Assembly (NCBI GenBank): GCA_963383645.1
Contig: OY726557.1
Coordinates: 157,755,599-157,819,598, forward strand
Reading direction: 5' to 3'
DNA from: Muscardinus avellanarius
Taxonomy: Eukaryota > Chordata > Mammalia > Rodentia > Gliridae
Length of the DNA stretch: 64,000 nt
In this document: piece after piece, positions 23,030-32,970 of the stretch
Position numbering within the stretch: the first letter of the stretch is position 1
Layout of the letters: each line of letters starts with the position of its first letter
Translations under genes and position numbers: made by a program
The notes under the pieces: generated by a model
The model's database searches: none
Seen by the model: the letters and a program-made list of their open reading frames with translations, nothing else
What the model was told of the DNA's origin: nothing

Positions 23030-24766
23030 ATGAAGTCTGAGCACTCAGGTCCCCAGAACCCAAGTTCCACAGTCATGACCTTCTACCCCACCATGGAAGA
23101 ATTTGCTGATTTCAACAACTATATCACTTACATGGAATCCCAAGGTGCACACAGGGCTGGCCTTGCCAAGGTAATTCCACCCAAGGGATGGGGAGCCAGG
23201 CAATCCTACGATGACATCAGTGACATCTTCATAGCAGCTCCCCTGCAGCAGGTGGTCTCTGGGCAGGCAGGGGTGTTTACTCAGTACCACAAAAAGAAGA
23301 AAGCCATGACAGTGGGGGAATATCGCCTCCTGGCCAACAGCCCCAAACACCAGACTCCCCCACACCTGAATTTTGAGGATCTGGAGAGAAAGTACTGGAA
23401 GAACCGTCTCTACAACTCGCCCATTTATGGTGCTGACGTCAGCGGCTCCTTATTTGATGCCAACACCAAGGAGTGGAACCTGGCACACCTGGGAACCATT
23501 CTGGACCTGCTGGAGCAGGAGTGTGGAGTGGTGATCGAGGGCGTGAACACCCCCTACCTGTACTTTGGCATGTGGAAGACCACTTTTGCTTGGCACACGG
23601 AGGACATGGACCTTTACAGCATCAACTACCTGCACCTCGGGTCGCCCAAGACGTGGTACGCGGTGCCCCCGGAGCATGGGCAGCGCCTGGAGCGCCTGGC
23701 CAGGGCGCTGTTCCCGGGCAGCTCCCGGGGCTGCGAGGCCTTCCTGCGCCACAAGGTGGCGCTCATCTCGCCCACGGTGCTCAAGGAGAATGGCATCCCG
23801 TTCAGCCGCGTGACCCAGGAGGCCGGCGAGTTCGTGGTCACTTTTCCCTTCGGCTACCACGCGGGCTTCAACCATGGCTTCAACTGCGCCGAGGCCATCA
23901 ACTTCGCCACGCCGCGGTGGGTCGATTATGGCAAAGTGGCGTCTCGGTGCCGCTGCGGGGAGGCCGGGGTGAGCTTCTCCATGGACGCCTTCGTGCGCAT
24001 CCTGCAGCCTGAGCGCTACGCGCTGTGGAAACGCGGGCGAGACCGGACGGTCGTGGACCACGCGGAGCCCCCCTGGACAGAAATACCTGCTCTTGTCAAA
24101 ACTGCACCTACCCTGAGCTTCTTCGGGCGCCCAAGTGTGCCTCGCCTGGGTGATCCTGCATCCACAGGTCATAGGGGGCACCGCTGCGTTCGCGTGTGCC
24201 CTGCATCCCGAAAACCCTCACCCCAAACTGCTGTGGTTCAGCACAGGGCTGCGGGCGCTGGCCCCTTCTCAGAGCCTGGCTGGATCCCGTTGCTGACTCC
24301 TGATCCGTCCAGCCCCCAGCTTCACCCCTCAAGTGGCAGACGTGGTCGTGGTCGTGGTCGCGGTCGTGGTCGTGGTCGTGGCGGCGGTCGTGGTCGTGGC
24401 GGTGCTCATGGCCGAGGCCGTGGCCATGGTAGTCTTGGAGAATTAGACCTCAAGGTTACAACTGTCCAGCCTCCAGCTAAGAGACGCCTTTTACCTCGCA
24501 CTTCGCCCACAGCTCCCAGCCCGGAGCCTCAGCGCCTGCCTGAGGATGGGGCTTGGGTGGACAGGCCTGCACCTGAGAGCCCTGGGCCCTGCTTTGCCGT
24601 CAAGCCTTCGGGATGCTGCTGTGCCCCTGACCTTCAACCCTTGGGGCCTCCCCTGGATCCCGACGAGCCGATGCACCCTGGCCCATGCTTGCTGTCCCTG
24701 GAAGCCATCACGCTGAATCTGCCTGATGTAGTTCCACTGACTGCCCTTGATGCCCTTGCGCCTTAG
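23030..24766 (+). CDS. KDM4D: KDM4D-like lysine demethylase, copy 2 (RG-repeat tail)
   Basis: 578-residue intact frame. JmjN is at about 15-57 and JmjC at about 143-309, with H189/E191/H277, Y133/N199/K207, zinc ligands C235/H241/C307/C309, and methyl-lysine pocket residues E170, Y176 and Y178 as in KDM4A numbering plus one. A289-I290 follow the KDM4D pattern. Predicted nuclear H3K9me2/me3 demethylase. The tail begins EPPWTEIP at residue 346 and contains an Arg-Gly repeat at 436-467. It keeps the PPAKRRLL motif at 481-488 and ends in an acidic/proline-rich region (LPEDGAW) and LTALDALAP. Human KDM4D has 523 residues and, from memory, only a short GRRGRGR here. Copy 3 shares nearly the whole tail, while copy 4, in the matching inverted arm, has a different block at 349-460. 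Confidence 0.94.
   Translation: MKSEHSGPQNPSSTVMTFYPTMEEFADFNNYITYMESQGAHRAGLAKVIPPKGWGARQSYDDISDIFIAAPLQQVVSGQAGVFTQYHKKKKAMTVGEYRLLANSPKHQTPPHLNFEDLERKYWKNRLYNSPIYGADVSGSLFDANTKEWNLAHLGTILDLLEQECGVVIEGVNTPYLYFGMWKTTFAWHTEDMDLYSINYLHLGSPKTWYAVPPEHGQRLERLARALFPGSSRGCEAFLRHKVALISPTVLKENGIPFSRVTQEAGEFVVTFPFGYHAGFNHGFNCAEAINFATPRWVDYGKVASRCRCGEAGVSFSMDAFVRILQPERYALWKRGRDRTVVDHAEPPWTEIPALVKTAPTLSFFGRPSVPRLGDPASTGHRGHRCVRVCPASRKPSPQTAVVQHRAAGAGPFSEPGWIPLLTPDPSSPQLHPSSGRRGRGRGRGRGRGRGGGRGRGGAHGRGRGHGSLGELDLKVTTVQPPAKRRLLPRTSPTAPSPEPQRLPEDGAWVDRPAPESPGPCFAVKPSGCCCAPDLQPLGPPLDPDEPMHPGPCLLSLEAITLNLPDVVPLTALDALAP
24335..24430 (+). repeat. In-frame Arg-Gly coding repeat in copy 2
   Basis: Imperfect array of cgtggt-type hexanucleotides encoding residues 436-467, mostly RG dipeptides with GGG and GAHG interruptions. 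Such RG/RGG tracts in other proteins bind RNA or are arginine-methylated. That role is not shown here. Copy 3 has one more RG pair. Confidence 0.9.
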
Positions 24767-25550
24767 AGAAGGGTTTCTGGGGACAAGGCTAGGATGTAGG
24801 GAGGGGCCACTGTCAGTTCTCTAGGATCCAGATAGAGCAGAGGTTGCCAAAATCTCCTGGCCTCTGCCTGGATGGAGCTGCCCCTCTGAGCCTGAAGTAT
24901 GATCTCTATTAGTGGATGCTCTGCATCCTGGAGCCCATGGCTGCTGAGCTCCTTGACAGGTGTGGCTGTGCCTCTGAGTCCAGTCCCTGGAGCCTCAGTC
25001 TGTGCCAGTCAAACAACAAACCAAGGCCTGAGTGTTCCCGTGGTGAAGATTTGTTGTCCCCAAGTTGGGTCACATTGTGGAGTACACATGGGGCTTCCCA
25101 TAGCTCTGCCAGCCAGGCCTCCAGTGACCACTGAAGTGCACCCCCGTCCCCTACCCGCTAGGCTCCCACAGGAAGCTGGAGAACATCTCAGACTCTCAGC
25201 CCACCTGAGCATGGACGACACTGGCCCACCATGGTCTAGATGCCATGGACACCACCGCTTGTCTCCTCTGTCAACTCAGGCTACCTCCCCTGTGGTGTGT
25301 GCCTCTAACCCAAGTCATCTGGGCCAAGGTTGGATGGTGCTGAGAATATGAAGGAGCTTGCTTCATCCAGGCCACCTGTGGGCCTCCGAGACACTGACTC
25401 TGTCCTCCCCGGGGCCTTCGCAGCCCCAGAGGCCAGGAGCACCTCACCACCCTACTACGAGATGCAGTCTGCTTCCCCAGCCACCACCATCCACTGCCCT
25501 TGCAAAAACTAGACCTTTTGGCCAATTAAACCTGTATGCACCTCTGACCT
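24767..25550 (+). other. 3' UTR of copy 2 with poly(A) signal
   Basis: About 780 bp after the stop, shared with copy 4 (43385-44170, reversed) and in part with copy 3 (27720-28198, reversed). ATTAAA at 25525-25530 is a likely polyadenylation signal, with GT-rich sequence soon after. Confidence 0.6.
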
Positions 25551-25669
25551 CAGGGGTTTTGTAATTTTGTGACATTTCATAAATTTGTTATTCCTTGTTG
25601 AATCTGCAAAGATGGGTAGATTCTGTATATATGTATATTTGTAAATATATGCTTACATTTATATTTTTG

Positions 25670-26125
25670 TGTGTGAACTTGTTATTGTACTGTGGCTCAA
25701 ACCCAGAACCTCACTCATGCTACAGAGCATGGAACTATATCCTAAGCACTTTTCCTTTTTAGTTTTGTGTTAGGATCTCGTGAAGTTGCTCTCGATGGCC
25801 TCACATTTGTGATTTTCCTGACTCAGACTCTTGAGTATCTGTATTACAGGTATGGGATACCATACCTAGCTCTTAAATCATAGCTTAAAAATCAGAATTA
25901 ATTAAAAAGGAACTATTCAAAGTGCTTCAGAACGGTTGATGATAAAGTAAGCTGGCATCTCAGCGCATGTTTCTAATCCCTGCATTTGGGAAAGTGAGAC
26001 AGGAGGTTCATTGATCGCAGCCAGCCTCAGCTACTTACTGAGGCCCTTTGCAACTGAAAATAAGAATAAAAAATCAGGCTGGGGGTGTATTTCAGACATA
26101 GAATTCCCCAGTACTGAAAAAAATA
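25670..26125. mobile_element. Old minus-strand SINE and plus-strand B1-dID SINE
   Basis: A diverged minus-strand element is at 25670-25872, mirrored at 43070-43260, so the inverted arms reach this point. A younger plus-strand element at about 25945-26125 lies outside the arms. Confidence 0.7.
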
Positions 26126-26129
26126 ATTT

Positions 26130-26610
26130 ATATACCTCACTGCTCATACTGCATTATTTACAGTAGCCAAACACTGGGGGAAACTCAAATGCCCATCACT
26201 GAATTCATGGATAAACAATAGTATGTCTATAGAATGGAGCATTATTTAGGATTAAAAAAATTCCAATATATGCTTGGACCTTTATGAACCTTGACATGCT
26301 ATACTAAGGGAAACAAACCAGACACAAAATATCAAATATTGTTTTATTCCACTTGCATGCTGTGCTATGACAGACAAATTAATCAATATAAAAGGTAGAA
26401 TAATGCATAATAACAATGGAAGCAGAGTTCAACAGGAATTCACTGTTAATGAGCAGAGTACCACTGTGTGATAATGAAAAAGTCCTGCAGATGGATGGTG
26501 ATGATGGTTGTATAATAATGAGAATGTCATTAAAGTCACTAAGCTATACACTTAAAATAGCAAAAAATAAATTATGATATATATGTTTACCACAATAAAA
26601 GTATTTTAAA
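26130..26610 (+). mobile_element. L1M-type 3' end
   Basis: Classic L1 3' wording: 'ttatttacagtagccaaaca', 'aaatgcccatcactgaatt', 'ggtgatgatggttg', and a final 'tttaccacaataaaa'. It is an old, non-coding remnant. Confidence 0.88.
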
Positions 26611-26759
26611 ATTAAAGAGTTGCATAGTCATTCATGCCTATGAATTCATGATTGCTATATTTTTATTGTACAATGTAGCCTTAAGTATTATAAAAAGACC
26701 CTCTAGAGAGTGGACATGATCAACAGAAGAAAATGGATGAGTAGAAATGTCACAGTGAA

Positions 26760-27415
26760 CGCCGGGTGTAGTGGTGCACATTTTTAATCCCAGCATTTGG
26801 GAGACAAACAGGATTGTGGTTCGGGGAAGCCTCAGCTACTACTTAGGGAGGCCCTTTGCAACTCAGTGAGTCCTTTTTTCAAAAATAAAAAATAAAAAAT
26901 AGGGCTCAGATGTAGAATGTCCCTGGATTCAACACCCAGTTTACCGCAAAAAAAAAAAGTCACAGTGAGCCCAATCAATATATAGTTAATCTGTTTTAAT
27001 AATTATACATTTTTGTACTTGTGATTAAACCCCAGAGAATTTTACCTCTGAGCTACACTCCTAACCCTTTCCTTTTTTATTTTTTTATTTTTCATTTTTT
27101 ATTTTTTTGGTGGTACTAGGGTTCCTGGAAGCCCTTCTACCTCTGGGCTACACTCCCAGACCTATTTTATTTTTGGAAACAGGGTCTCTTAAGCCAGCGC
27201 GGCTGGCTTCGAACTTGCGTGATCCTCCTGTCTCCAGCACGGGTATTACAAGCATGCGCGGGTATTACAAGCATGCACCACCATGCCCGGCTCCATTTTT
27301 TATTTTTAAACAAGTTGCTGAGGGGCTCACGAAGATGCTGAGGCTGGCCTGGAAATTGTGACTCTCTAGTCTCAGCCTTTGAAGTCCTGGGGTTTTAGGC
27401 GTGTGCCACAACACC
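26760..27415. mobile_element. SINE cluster
   Basis: Elements lie at 26760-26960 (+), 27095-27290 (-, 'ggggttcctggaagccctt' subfamily) and 27295-27415 (-, B1-like half). The host sequence around them (26625-27075) matches 14080-14290 and, more weakly, 42150-42240. A run of 14 G follows at 27440-27453. Confidence 0.82.
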
Positions 27416-27719
27416 TAGCAACTACATTAGAGGGCGGGCGGGGGGGGGGGGGGAGATGTCCTTCTATGTAGCTTTAGTCTTAATTTGTTTGTCTGATATT
27501 GGGAGCCATACTTCTGTGTGTTGTTTGTGTGCTAGCTTAAATTTTCATGTTTTTTCTCTTTTTTTTTAATCTTTCTGAAACACTTTGTACTGAGTATATC
27601 TTTCATGCAACTCTAATATTAAAACATACTTTAAGGATTTTTTTCTTCTTTGTTTGCAGATACACAATCGGAATAACAAATAAATTAAACACCAATAAAG
27701 TACAAAGTTCACCTGAGGT

Positions 27720-28198
27720 CAGAGGTGCCTATCAACTCAGTTTAAAAAGTCTAGTTTTTGCAAGGGCAGTGGATGGTGGTGGCTGGGGAAGCAGACTGCA
27801 TCTCGTAGTAGGGTGGTGAGGTGCTCCTGGCCTCTGGGGCTGCGAAGGCCCCGGGGAGGACAGAGTCAGTGTCTCGGAGGCCCACAGGTGGCCTGGATGA
27901 AGCAAGCTCCTTCATATTCTCAGCACCATCCAACCTTGGCCAGATGACTTGGGTTAGAGGCACACACCACAGGGGAGATAGCCTGAGTTGACAGAGGAGA
28001 TAAGCGGTGGTGTCCATGGCATCTAGACCATGGTGGGCCAGTGTCGTCCATGCTCAGGTGGGCTGAGAGTCTGAGATGTTCTCCAGCCTCCTGTGGGAGC
28101 CTAGCGGGTGGGGAGGTGCACTTCAGTGGTCACTGGAGGCCTGGCTGGCAGAGCTATGGGAAGCCCCATGTGTACTCCAAAATGTGACCCTACTTGGG
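27720..28198 (-). repeat. Displaced 3' UTR segment of copy 3
   Basis: Nearly identical to the 3' UTRs of copies 2 and 4 (compare 43385-43870), but separated from the copy 3 stop codon by 1.3 kb of other sequence. The ATTAAA signal present in copies 2 and 4 is altered here. Confidence 0.8.
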
Positions 28199-28259
28199 AA
28201 AAAGGATTTCTATTTGGGGGACAGGCCCATGCCAGCATTGGTTTATGGTTGAAACCTTC

Positions 28260-28474
28260 CATGGTTCTTGGGGTGTATTAGCCAGCTTTTCCTTACTATA
28301 ACTGAATGCCCCAAACAGCGTACTTTGTAAAGAAAAAGGCTTTATTTTTACTCATTGTTTGGAGGTTGGAAATAGAGCATGACGCAGTCTCCTGTGAGAG
28401 TGCCACTGGCTGCATCCCTTCATACTTGGAGTGTGCCTACATCTCTATGTATCTGTGGTCTCTTTTCCTCTCTT

Positions 28475-28525
<51 letters not shown>

Positions 28526-29200
28526 CCCCCCCCACCCCTCTCTGTCTCTCCACTGAGGATGATGGAACCTAGGGGCATTTTCTCTGCAAGCTACATCCCA
28601 GCCCTATTTTTTTTTATTATTATTATTTATTTTGAAACCAGGTCTCACTATGTTGCAAAGAGTCTTACTAGGTAGCTGAGGCTGGCTACAAAGCTGTAAT
28701 CCTGTCTCAGCTTCCCAAGTACTGGGATTGCAAGGGTGTGCTAATCTTCCTCTCTATAATGCCAATAAAATTCAATCATGAGGGCTCCACCCTAATTACT
28801 TGATTTAAGCTAAGCACTACCCAAATGCTGTGCCTTTAATCATCATATTAAGATTAAATATTTAGCCTTTTAGGTTTATTTGTGTGTGGTGGGGTACTGG
28901 GGATTGAACCTAGGGACATTCTACCTCAGAGCTGTACCCTTAACAATTTTTTTTTTATTTTTCATTTTGAAACAAGGGCTCACTAGTTTGCAGAGAGTCT
29001 CACTGAGTTGTAGAGGCTAACCTCCAACCTATGATACTCCTGTCTTATCCTTCCAAGTACTGGGATTGCAGGTGTGCACCACATGTCTAGCTGGAATCCA
29101 ACCCTCTAATGGCTTTAACCTAAGATTTGGGGGTTTGTATTTCTGCATGATTTGAGTACAAACCATATTCAGATTATACCTTAGGGTTGGATGTCAAGCC
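28260..29200 (-). mobile_element. Old LTR, MaLR-like, split by SINEs
   Basis: It begins with 'gtgtattagccagctttt' (28275) and contains 'caatcatgagggctccaccc' (28775) and 'aacctaagatttgggggtt' (29120), wording typical of MaLR-type LTRs in reverse. A (TC)n tract (28480-28522) and two SINEs interrupt it. The family assignment is from memory. Confidence 0.5.
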
Positions 29201-29486
29201 ACACACATTTGGCGGCAACATATTCAACAACCATATATTGAGAGAAGTAAGGAAGTAAGCGCGGTTTTTTTTTTTTTTTTTTTTTTTGCCATACTGGGAA
29301 TGAACCCCCAGGGTATGCTACCTCTGAGCTGCACCCCCAGCCCTATTTTTTATTCTTTATTTTGAAACAGGGTCTTCCTGAGTTGCAAAAGGCCTCACTA
29401 AGTAGCTGAGGCTGGCTAAGAACCCAGATGCTCCTGTCTCAGCCCCCAAATGCTGGGATTACAAGTATGCACCACCACGCCTGGCT
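28545..29486 (-). mobile_element. Three minus-strand B1-dID SINEs
   Basis: Elements lie at about 28545-28750, 28885-29095 and 29262-29486. The last lies just past the copy 3 stop codon. Confidence 0.85.
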
Positions 29487-29520
29487 CAGAGCATCCATTT
29501 TTTGTGAACGTGCTTTGGAC

Positions 29521-31431
29521 TCAAAGTGCATCTACTATATCTAGCAACAATCCCCGGACATCAGTCAGCGGCAAGGAGATTTGGGTGGCTTCTACTGATT
29601 GTGCAATCTTAGAGGCGTAGGAGTGGTCCAACCATACAACCTCAGCAGCAGGCCTGCAGACCCCGGTGTCATTCTTGAAGAATGTTCTTAAAGGCACTGT
29701 GATGTTGAGAGTAGTCAGCAGGCCCAATTCAGGGACAGTCTGGGAAATGGCGTCCAGGGACAGCAAGCATGGGCCAGGGTGCATCGGCTCGTTGGGATCC
29801 AGGGGAGGCCCCAAGGGTTGAAGGTCAGGGGCACAGCAGCATCCCGAAGGCTTGACGGCAAAGCAGGGCCCAGGGCTCTCAGGTGCAGGCCTGTCCACCC
29901 AAGCCCCATCCTCAGGCAGGCGCTGAGGCTCCGGGCTGGGAGCTGTGGGCGCAGTGCGAGGTAAAAGGCGTCTCTTAGCTGGAGGCTGGACAGTTGTAAC
30001 CTTGAGGTCTAATTCTCCAAGACTACCATGGCCACGGCCTCGGCCACGAGCACCGCCACGACCACGACCGCCGCCACGACCACGACCACGACCGCGACCA
30101 CGACCACGACCACGACCACGTCTGCCACTTGAGGGGTGAAGCTGGGGGCTGGACGGATCAGGAGTCAGCAACGGGATCCAGCCAGGCTCTGAGAAGGGGC
30201 CAGCGCCCGCAGCCCTGTGCTGAACCACAGCAGTTTGGGGTGAGGGTTTTCGGGATGCAGGGCACACGCGAACGCAGCGGTGCCCCCTATGACCTGTGGA
30301 TGCAGGATCACCCAGGCGAGGCACACTTGGGCGCCCGAAGAAGCTCAGGGTAGGTGCAGTTTTGACAAGAGCAGGTATTTCTGTCCAGGGGGGCTCCGCG
30401 TGGTCCACGACCGTCCGGTCTCGCCCGCGTTTCCACAGCGCGTAGCGCTCAGGCTGCAGGATGCGCACGAAGGCGTCCATGGAGAAGCTCACCCCGGCCT
30501 CCCCGCAGCGGCACCGAGACGCCACTTTGCCATAATCGACCCACCGCGGCGTGGCGAAGTTGATGGCCTCGGCGCAGTTGAAGCCATGGTTGAAGCCCGC
30601 GTGGTAGCCGAAGGGAAAAGTGACCACGAACTCGCCGGCCTCCTGGGTCACGCGGCTGAACGGGATGCCATTCTCCTTGAGCACCGTGGGCGAGATGAGC
30701 GCCACCTTGTGGCGCAGGAAGGCCTCGCAGCCCGGGGAGCTGCCCGGGAACAGCGCCCTGGCCAGGCGCTCCAGGCGCTGCCCATGCTCCGGGGGCACCG
30801 CGTACCACGTCTTGGGCGACCCGAGGTGCAGGTAGTTGATGCTGTAAAGGTCCATGTCCTCCGTGTGCCAAGCAAAAGTGGTCTTCCACATGCCAAAGTA
30901 CAGGTAGGGGGTGTTCACGCCCTCGATCACCACTCCACACTCCTGCTCCAGCAGGTCCAGAATGGTTCCCAGGTGTGCCAGGTTCCACTCCTTGGTGTTG
31001 GCATCAAATAAGGAGCCGCTGACGTCAGCACCATAAATGGGAGAGTCGTAGAGATGGCTCTTCCAGTACTTTCTCTCCAGATCCTCAAAATTCAGGTGTG
31101 GGGGAGTCTGGTGTTTGGGGCTGTTGGCCAGGAGGCGATATTCCCCCACTGTCATGGCTTTCTTCTTTTTGTGGTACTGAGTAAACACCCCTGCCTGCCC
31201 AGAGACCACCTGCTGCAGGGGAGCTGCTATGAAGATGTCACTGATGTCATCGTAGGACTGCCTGGCCCCCCATCCCTTGGGTGGAATTACCTTGGCAAGG
31301 CCAGCCCTGTGTGCACCTTGGGATTCCATGTAAGTGATATAGTTGTTAAAATCTGCAAATTCTTCCATGGTGGGGTGGAAGGTCATGACTGTGGAACTTG
31401 GGTTCTGGGGACCCGAGTGCTCAGACTTCAT
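29521..31431 (-). CDS. KDM4D: KDM4D-like lysine demethylase, copy 3 (long tail)
   Basis: 636-residue intact frame, the longest of the five. JmjN and JmjC domains and all metal, zinc and cofactor residues are as in copy 2 (H189, E191, H277; C235, H241, C307, C309). One unusual change is Pro for Arg at 233, two residues before zinc ligand C235. The tail matches copy 2, including an Arg-Gly repeat at 436-469 with one extra RG pair and PPAKRRLL. After residue 562 it leaves the family sequence: 74 residues ([15 protein letters not shown]... to ...[12 protein letters not shown]) replace the short [11 protein letters not shown] ending. The two endings are distantly alignable. From memory the human paralogue KDM4F is of similar length. 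Orthology is not established. Predicted H3K9 demethylase. Expression is unknown. Confidence 0.92.
   Translation of the reverse strand: MKSEHSGPQNPSSTVMTFHPTMEEFADFNNYITYMESQGAHRAGLAKVIPPKGWGARQSYDDISDIFIAAPLQQVVSGQAGVFTQYHKKKKAMTVGEYRLLANSPKHQTPPHLNFEDLERKYWKSHLYDSPIYGADVSGSLFDANTKEWNLAHLGTILDLLEQECGVVIEGVNTPYLYFGMWKTTFAWHTEDMDLYSINYLHLGSPKTWYAVPPEHGQRLERLARALFPGSSPGCEAFLRHKVALISPTVLKENGIPFSRVTQEAGEFVVTFPFGYHAGFNHGFNCAEAINFATPRWVDYGKVASRCRCGEAGVSFSMDAFVRILQPERYALWKRGRDRTVVDHAEPPWTEIPALVKTAPTLSFFGRPSVPRLGDPASTGHRGHRCVRVCPASRKPSPQTAVVQHRAAGAGPFSEPGWIPLLTPDPSSPQLHPSSGRRGRGRGRGRGRGRGRGGGRGRGGARGRGRGHGSLGELDLKVTTVQPPAKRRLLPRTAPTAPSPEPQRLPEDGAWVDRPAPESPGPCFAVKPSGCCCAPDLQPLGPPLDPNEPMHPGPCLLSLDAISQTVPELGLLTTLNITVPLRTFFKNDTGVCRPAAEVVWLDHSYASKIAQSVEATQISLPLTDVRGLLLDIVDAL
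30025..30126 (-). repeat. In-frame Arg-Gly coding repeat in copy 3
   Basis: Encodes residues 436-469. It has one more RG dipeptide than copy 2, and GGAR where copy 2 has GGAH. The unit is a GC-rich hexanucleotide, so length change by slippage keeps frame. Confidence 0.9.
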
Positions 31432-31631
31432 GTCTGCAATGTGCTTAGCAGGGACTCAAGGGTCTTAGGTGGGGTCTGGATTCCTGACAAAGCTCAGGAG
31501 TATTTCTCTCCTCCTCCTTCTTTCTTAAAGTTCTTGAGTTCTAGGCTGAGGCAGGCTTGCGTTTTTACAGTGATGAGATGATTCCCGGCTTTGCTGATTT
31601 ACCACAGTGATGGCACTCTGGTCAGCATCTT
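31432..31631 (-). other. Putative 5' UTR of copy 3 with splice acceptor
   Basis: 200 nt between a conserved polypyrimidine-AG acceptor (minus strand, exon starting at 31631) and the ATG, as in copies 2 and 4. Similarity to the other copies fades at about 31770. Confidence 0.6.
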
Positions 31632-31639
31632 CTGCCCAA

Positions 31640-32880
31640 AGAAAGCAGAGGACCTCCCAGTGCAACAGGCACCGGGACCCAGGTCCTGGCTAAGTTTGCA
31701 GCTTTATGTGTTTCCTCCGTGGAGGCTGTGAGGGTCTTTGAAGGCTCTACTGATTCTCAAGCCTGCTGTATCAAGTATCTCCTAATACCACGGTATTAAA
31801 AAGTCTCTGAAGGAAATTCTTACAGTAAATCTAAAGAAAAGAATTCATAACAGTTGAAAAGAAATGGATGGCAAGAATCACTCAGGTAGCATTAATATAG
31901 CAAAATTAGAATAGCGTTTTTAGTACCAGAATTCACAGGACAGTAAAAAGGAATCTCTTATTATACTAATAGGAAAATAAAGTTTGAAAATAAGTGGAGT
32001 AAGTGCTTAATTCAGAAACTGAAAGCATTAGCATCTGGGACAAATTTACATATAAAATGCAACATGTATCAGAAATGGTAAACACCAAGAGAGATAGTGA
32101 TAACATGAATCTTTTGAAAAGACCATTAGAAGTAAAAATCATAGCCACGAAGGGAAAAAAGTACAAATCAAGTCATCACTAAAAAATCTAATTGAGACTT
32201 TTAAATTAAAGTTCAATTCTATAAGCAATATGATCTTACTTATTTTCAAAACCTAAGTAAATAGATCATCTTTCTAAAGTATGCCGAGTCCAAAATAGTA
32301 AAGAAAATTGTAATGTTTATATATACTGATCAGAATATCAGTGATCACCCTAAAACTCTTACCTATGATGGGCAGATTCCAATTTCTACTCCTATGTTCT
32401 TTTTTAGGTTTAATTTTGTATATTATAAGACCGTGAACACAACCTTGATGCCCAAATCAGAAGAGACCCTTACCAGAACTCTCCCGAGCTCCCATTCACC
32501 TAATACTAAAGTCACATAAACCTTAACAAAAACTTAAAAAGTCTTTAAGCTCAATATGAAAGGAATATACATTGAAATGGTCTTATTTGTCTGCTTACTT
32601 CTAAATTAACTATTTCAGTTTTGCATCCTGAAGGCTTTGGAGGAAGAAGCCAATTTTCAACTATACGGGCTTTTTATAAAACTTATGTAAAACTTCAGTG
32701 AAAATTTGCTACAAAGGCTAAACAAATAAAAGAATAAAACATACTGTATTATTGTCAAGAGCAATGTATAACTCTTTACATTAATGAATAGATGAAGTCA
32801 TTTCATAAGAAAAAGAGTTAAAATAACTCAGCTTTATTTTATGTACATGTTTGTAATGTACACTCAAATGTTGTTTGTTT
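31640..32880. other. Unassigned AT-rich intronic sequence
   Basis: About 1.2 kb without recognisable genes or repeats, upstream of copy 3 and inside its proposed 2.2-kb intron. It is not shared with the other copies as far as can be seen by eye. Confidence 0.45.
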
Positions 32881-32884
32881 GGTA

Positions 32885-32924
32885 ATAAGGTATAGAACCC
32901 AAGGGCATTCTACCACTGATTATG

Positions 32925-32970
<46 letters not shown>

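Larger units (their letters stand above)
15840..25900 (+). repeat. Left arm of large inverted repeat (contains copy 2)
   Basis: Reverse-complement similarity to 43035-53060 can be followed through unit A1 (part), unit A2, the 20.6-22.9 kb intron region, the copy 2 gene, its 3' UTR and the following SINE at 25670. Arms of about 10 kb flank a spacer of about 17 kb. Identity looks high except within the gene tail (24072-24470), where the arms are not homologous. Confidence 0.85.

Noticed and set aside
23436..23443. TGACGTCA palindrome, a CRE-like site, inside the coding exon of copies 1-4
   Set aside because: It encodes conserved residues (GADVSGS) and is lost in copy 5 by one synonymous change. 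Conservation is explained by coding.
23473..24012. Second sense-strand frame of 179 codons within copy 2 and equivalents
   Set aside because: Overlapping frame over the conserved, GC-rich JmjC region, with composition (Gly/Ala/Arg/Pro-rich) typical of an off-frame read.
23450..24181. Long antisense frame (243 codons) opposite copy 2, repeated opposite copies 1, 3, 4 and 5
   Set aside because: It is the GC-rich shadow of the JmjC coding frame. It recurs only because the core is conserved on the other strand, and it has no recognisable domain.
30025..30126. Arg-Gly hexanucleotide array as a CRISPR-like or satellite array
   Set aside because: Short, in frame, no spacers, inside an intact gene. 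It is a coding microsatellite.
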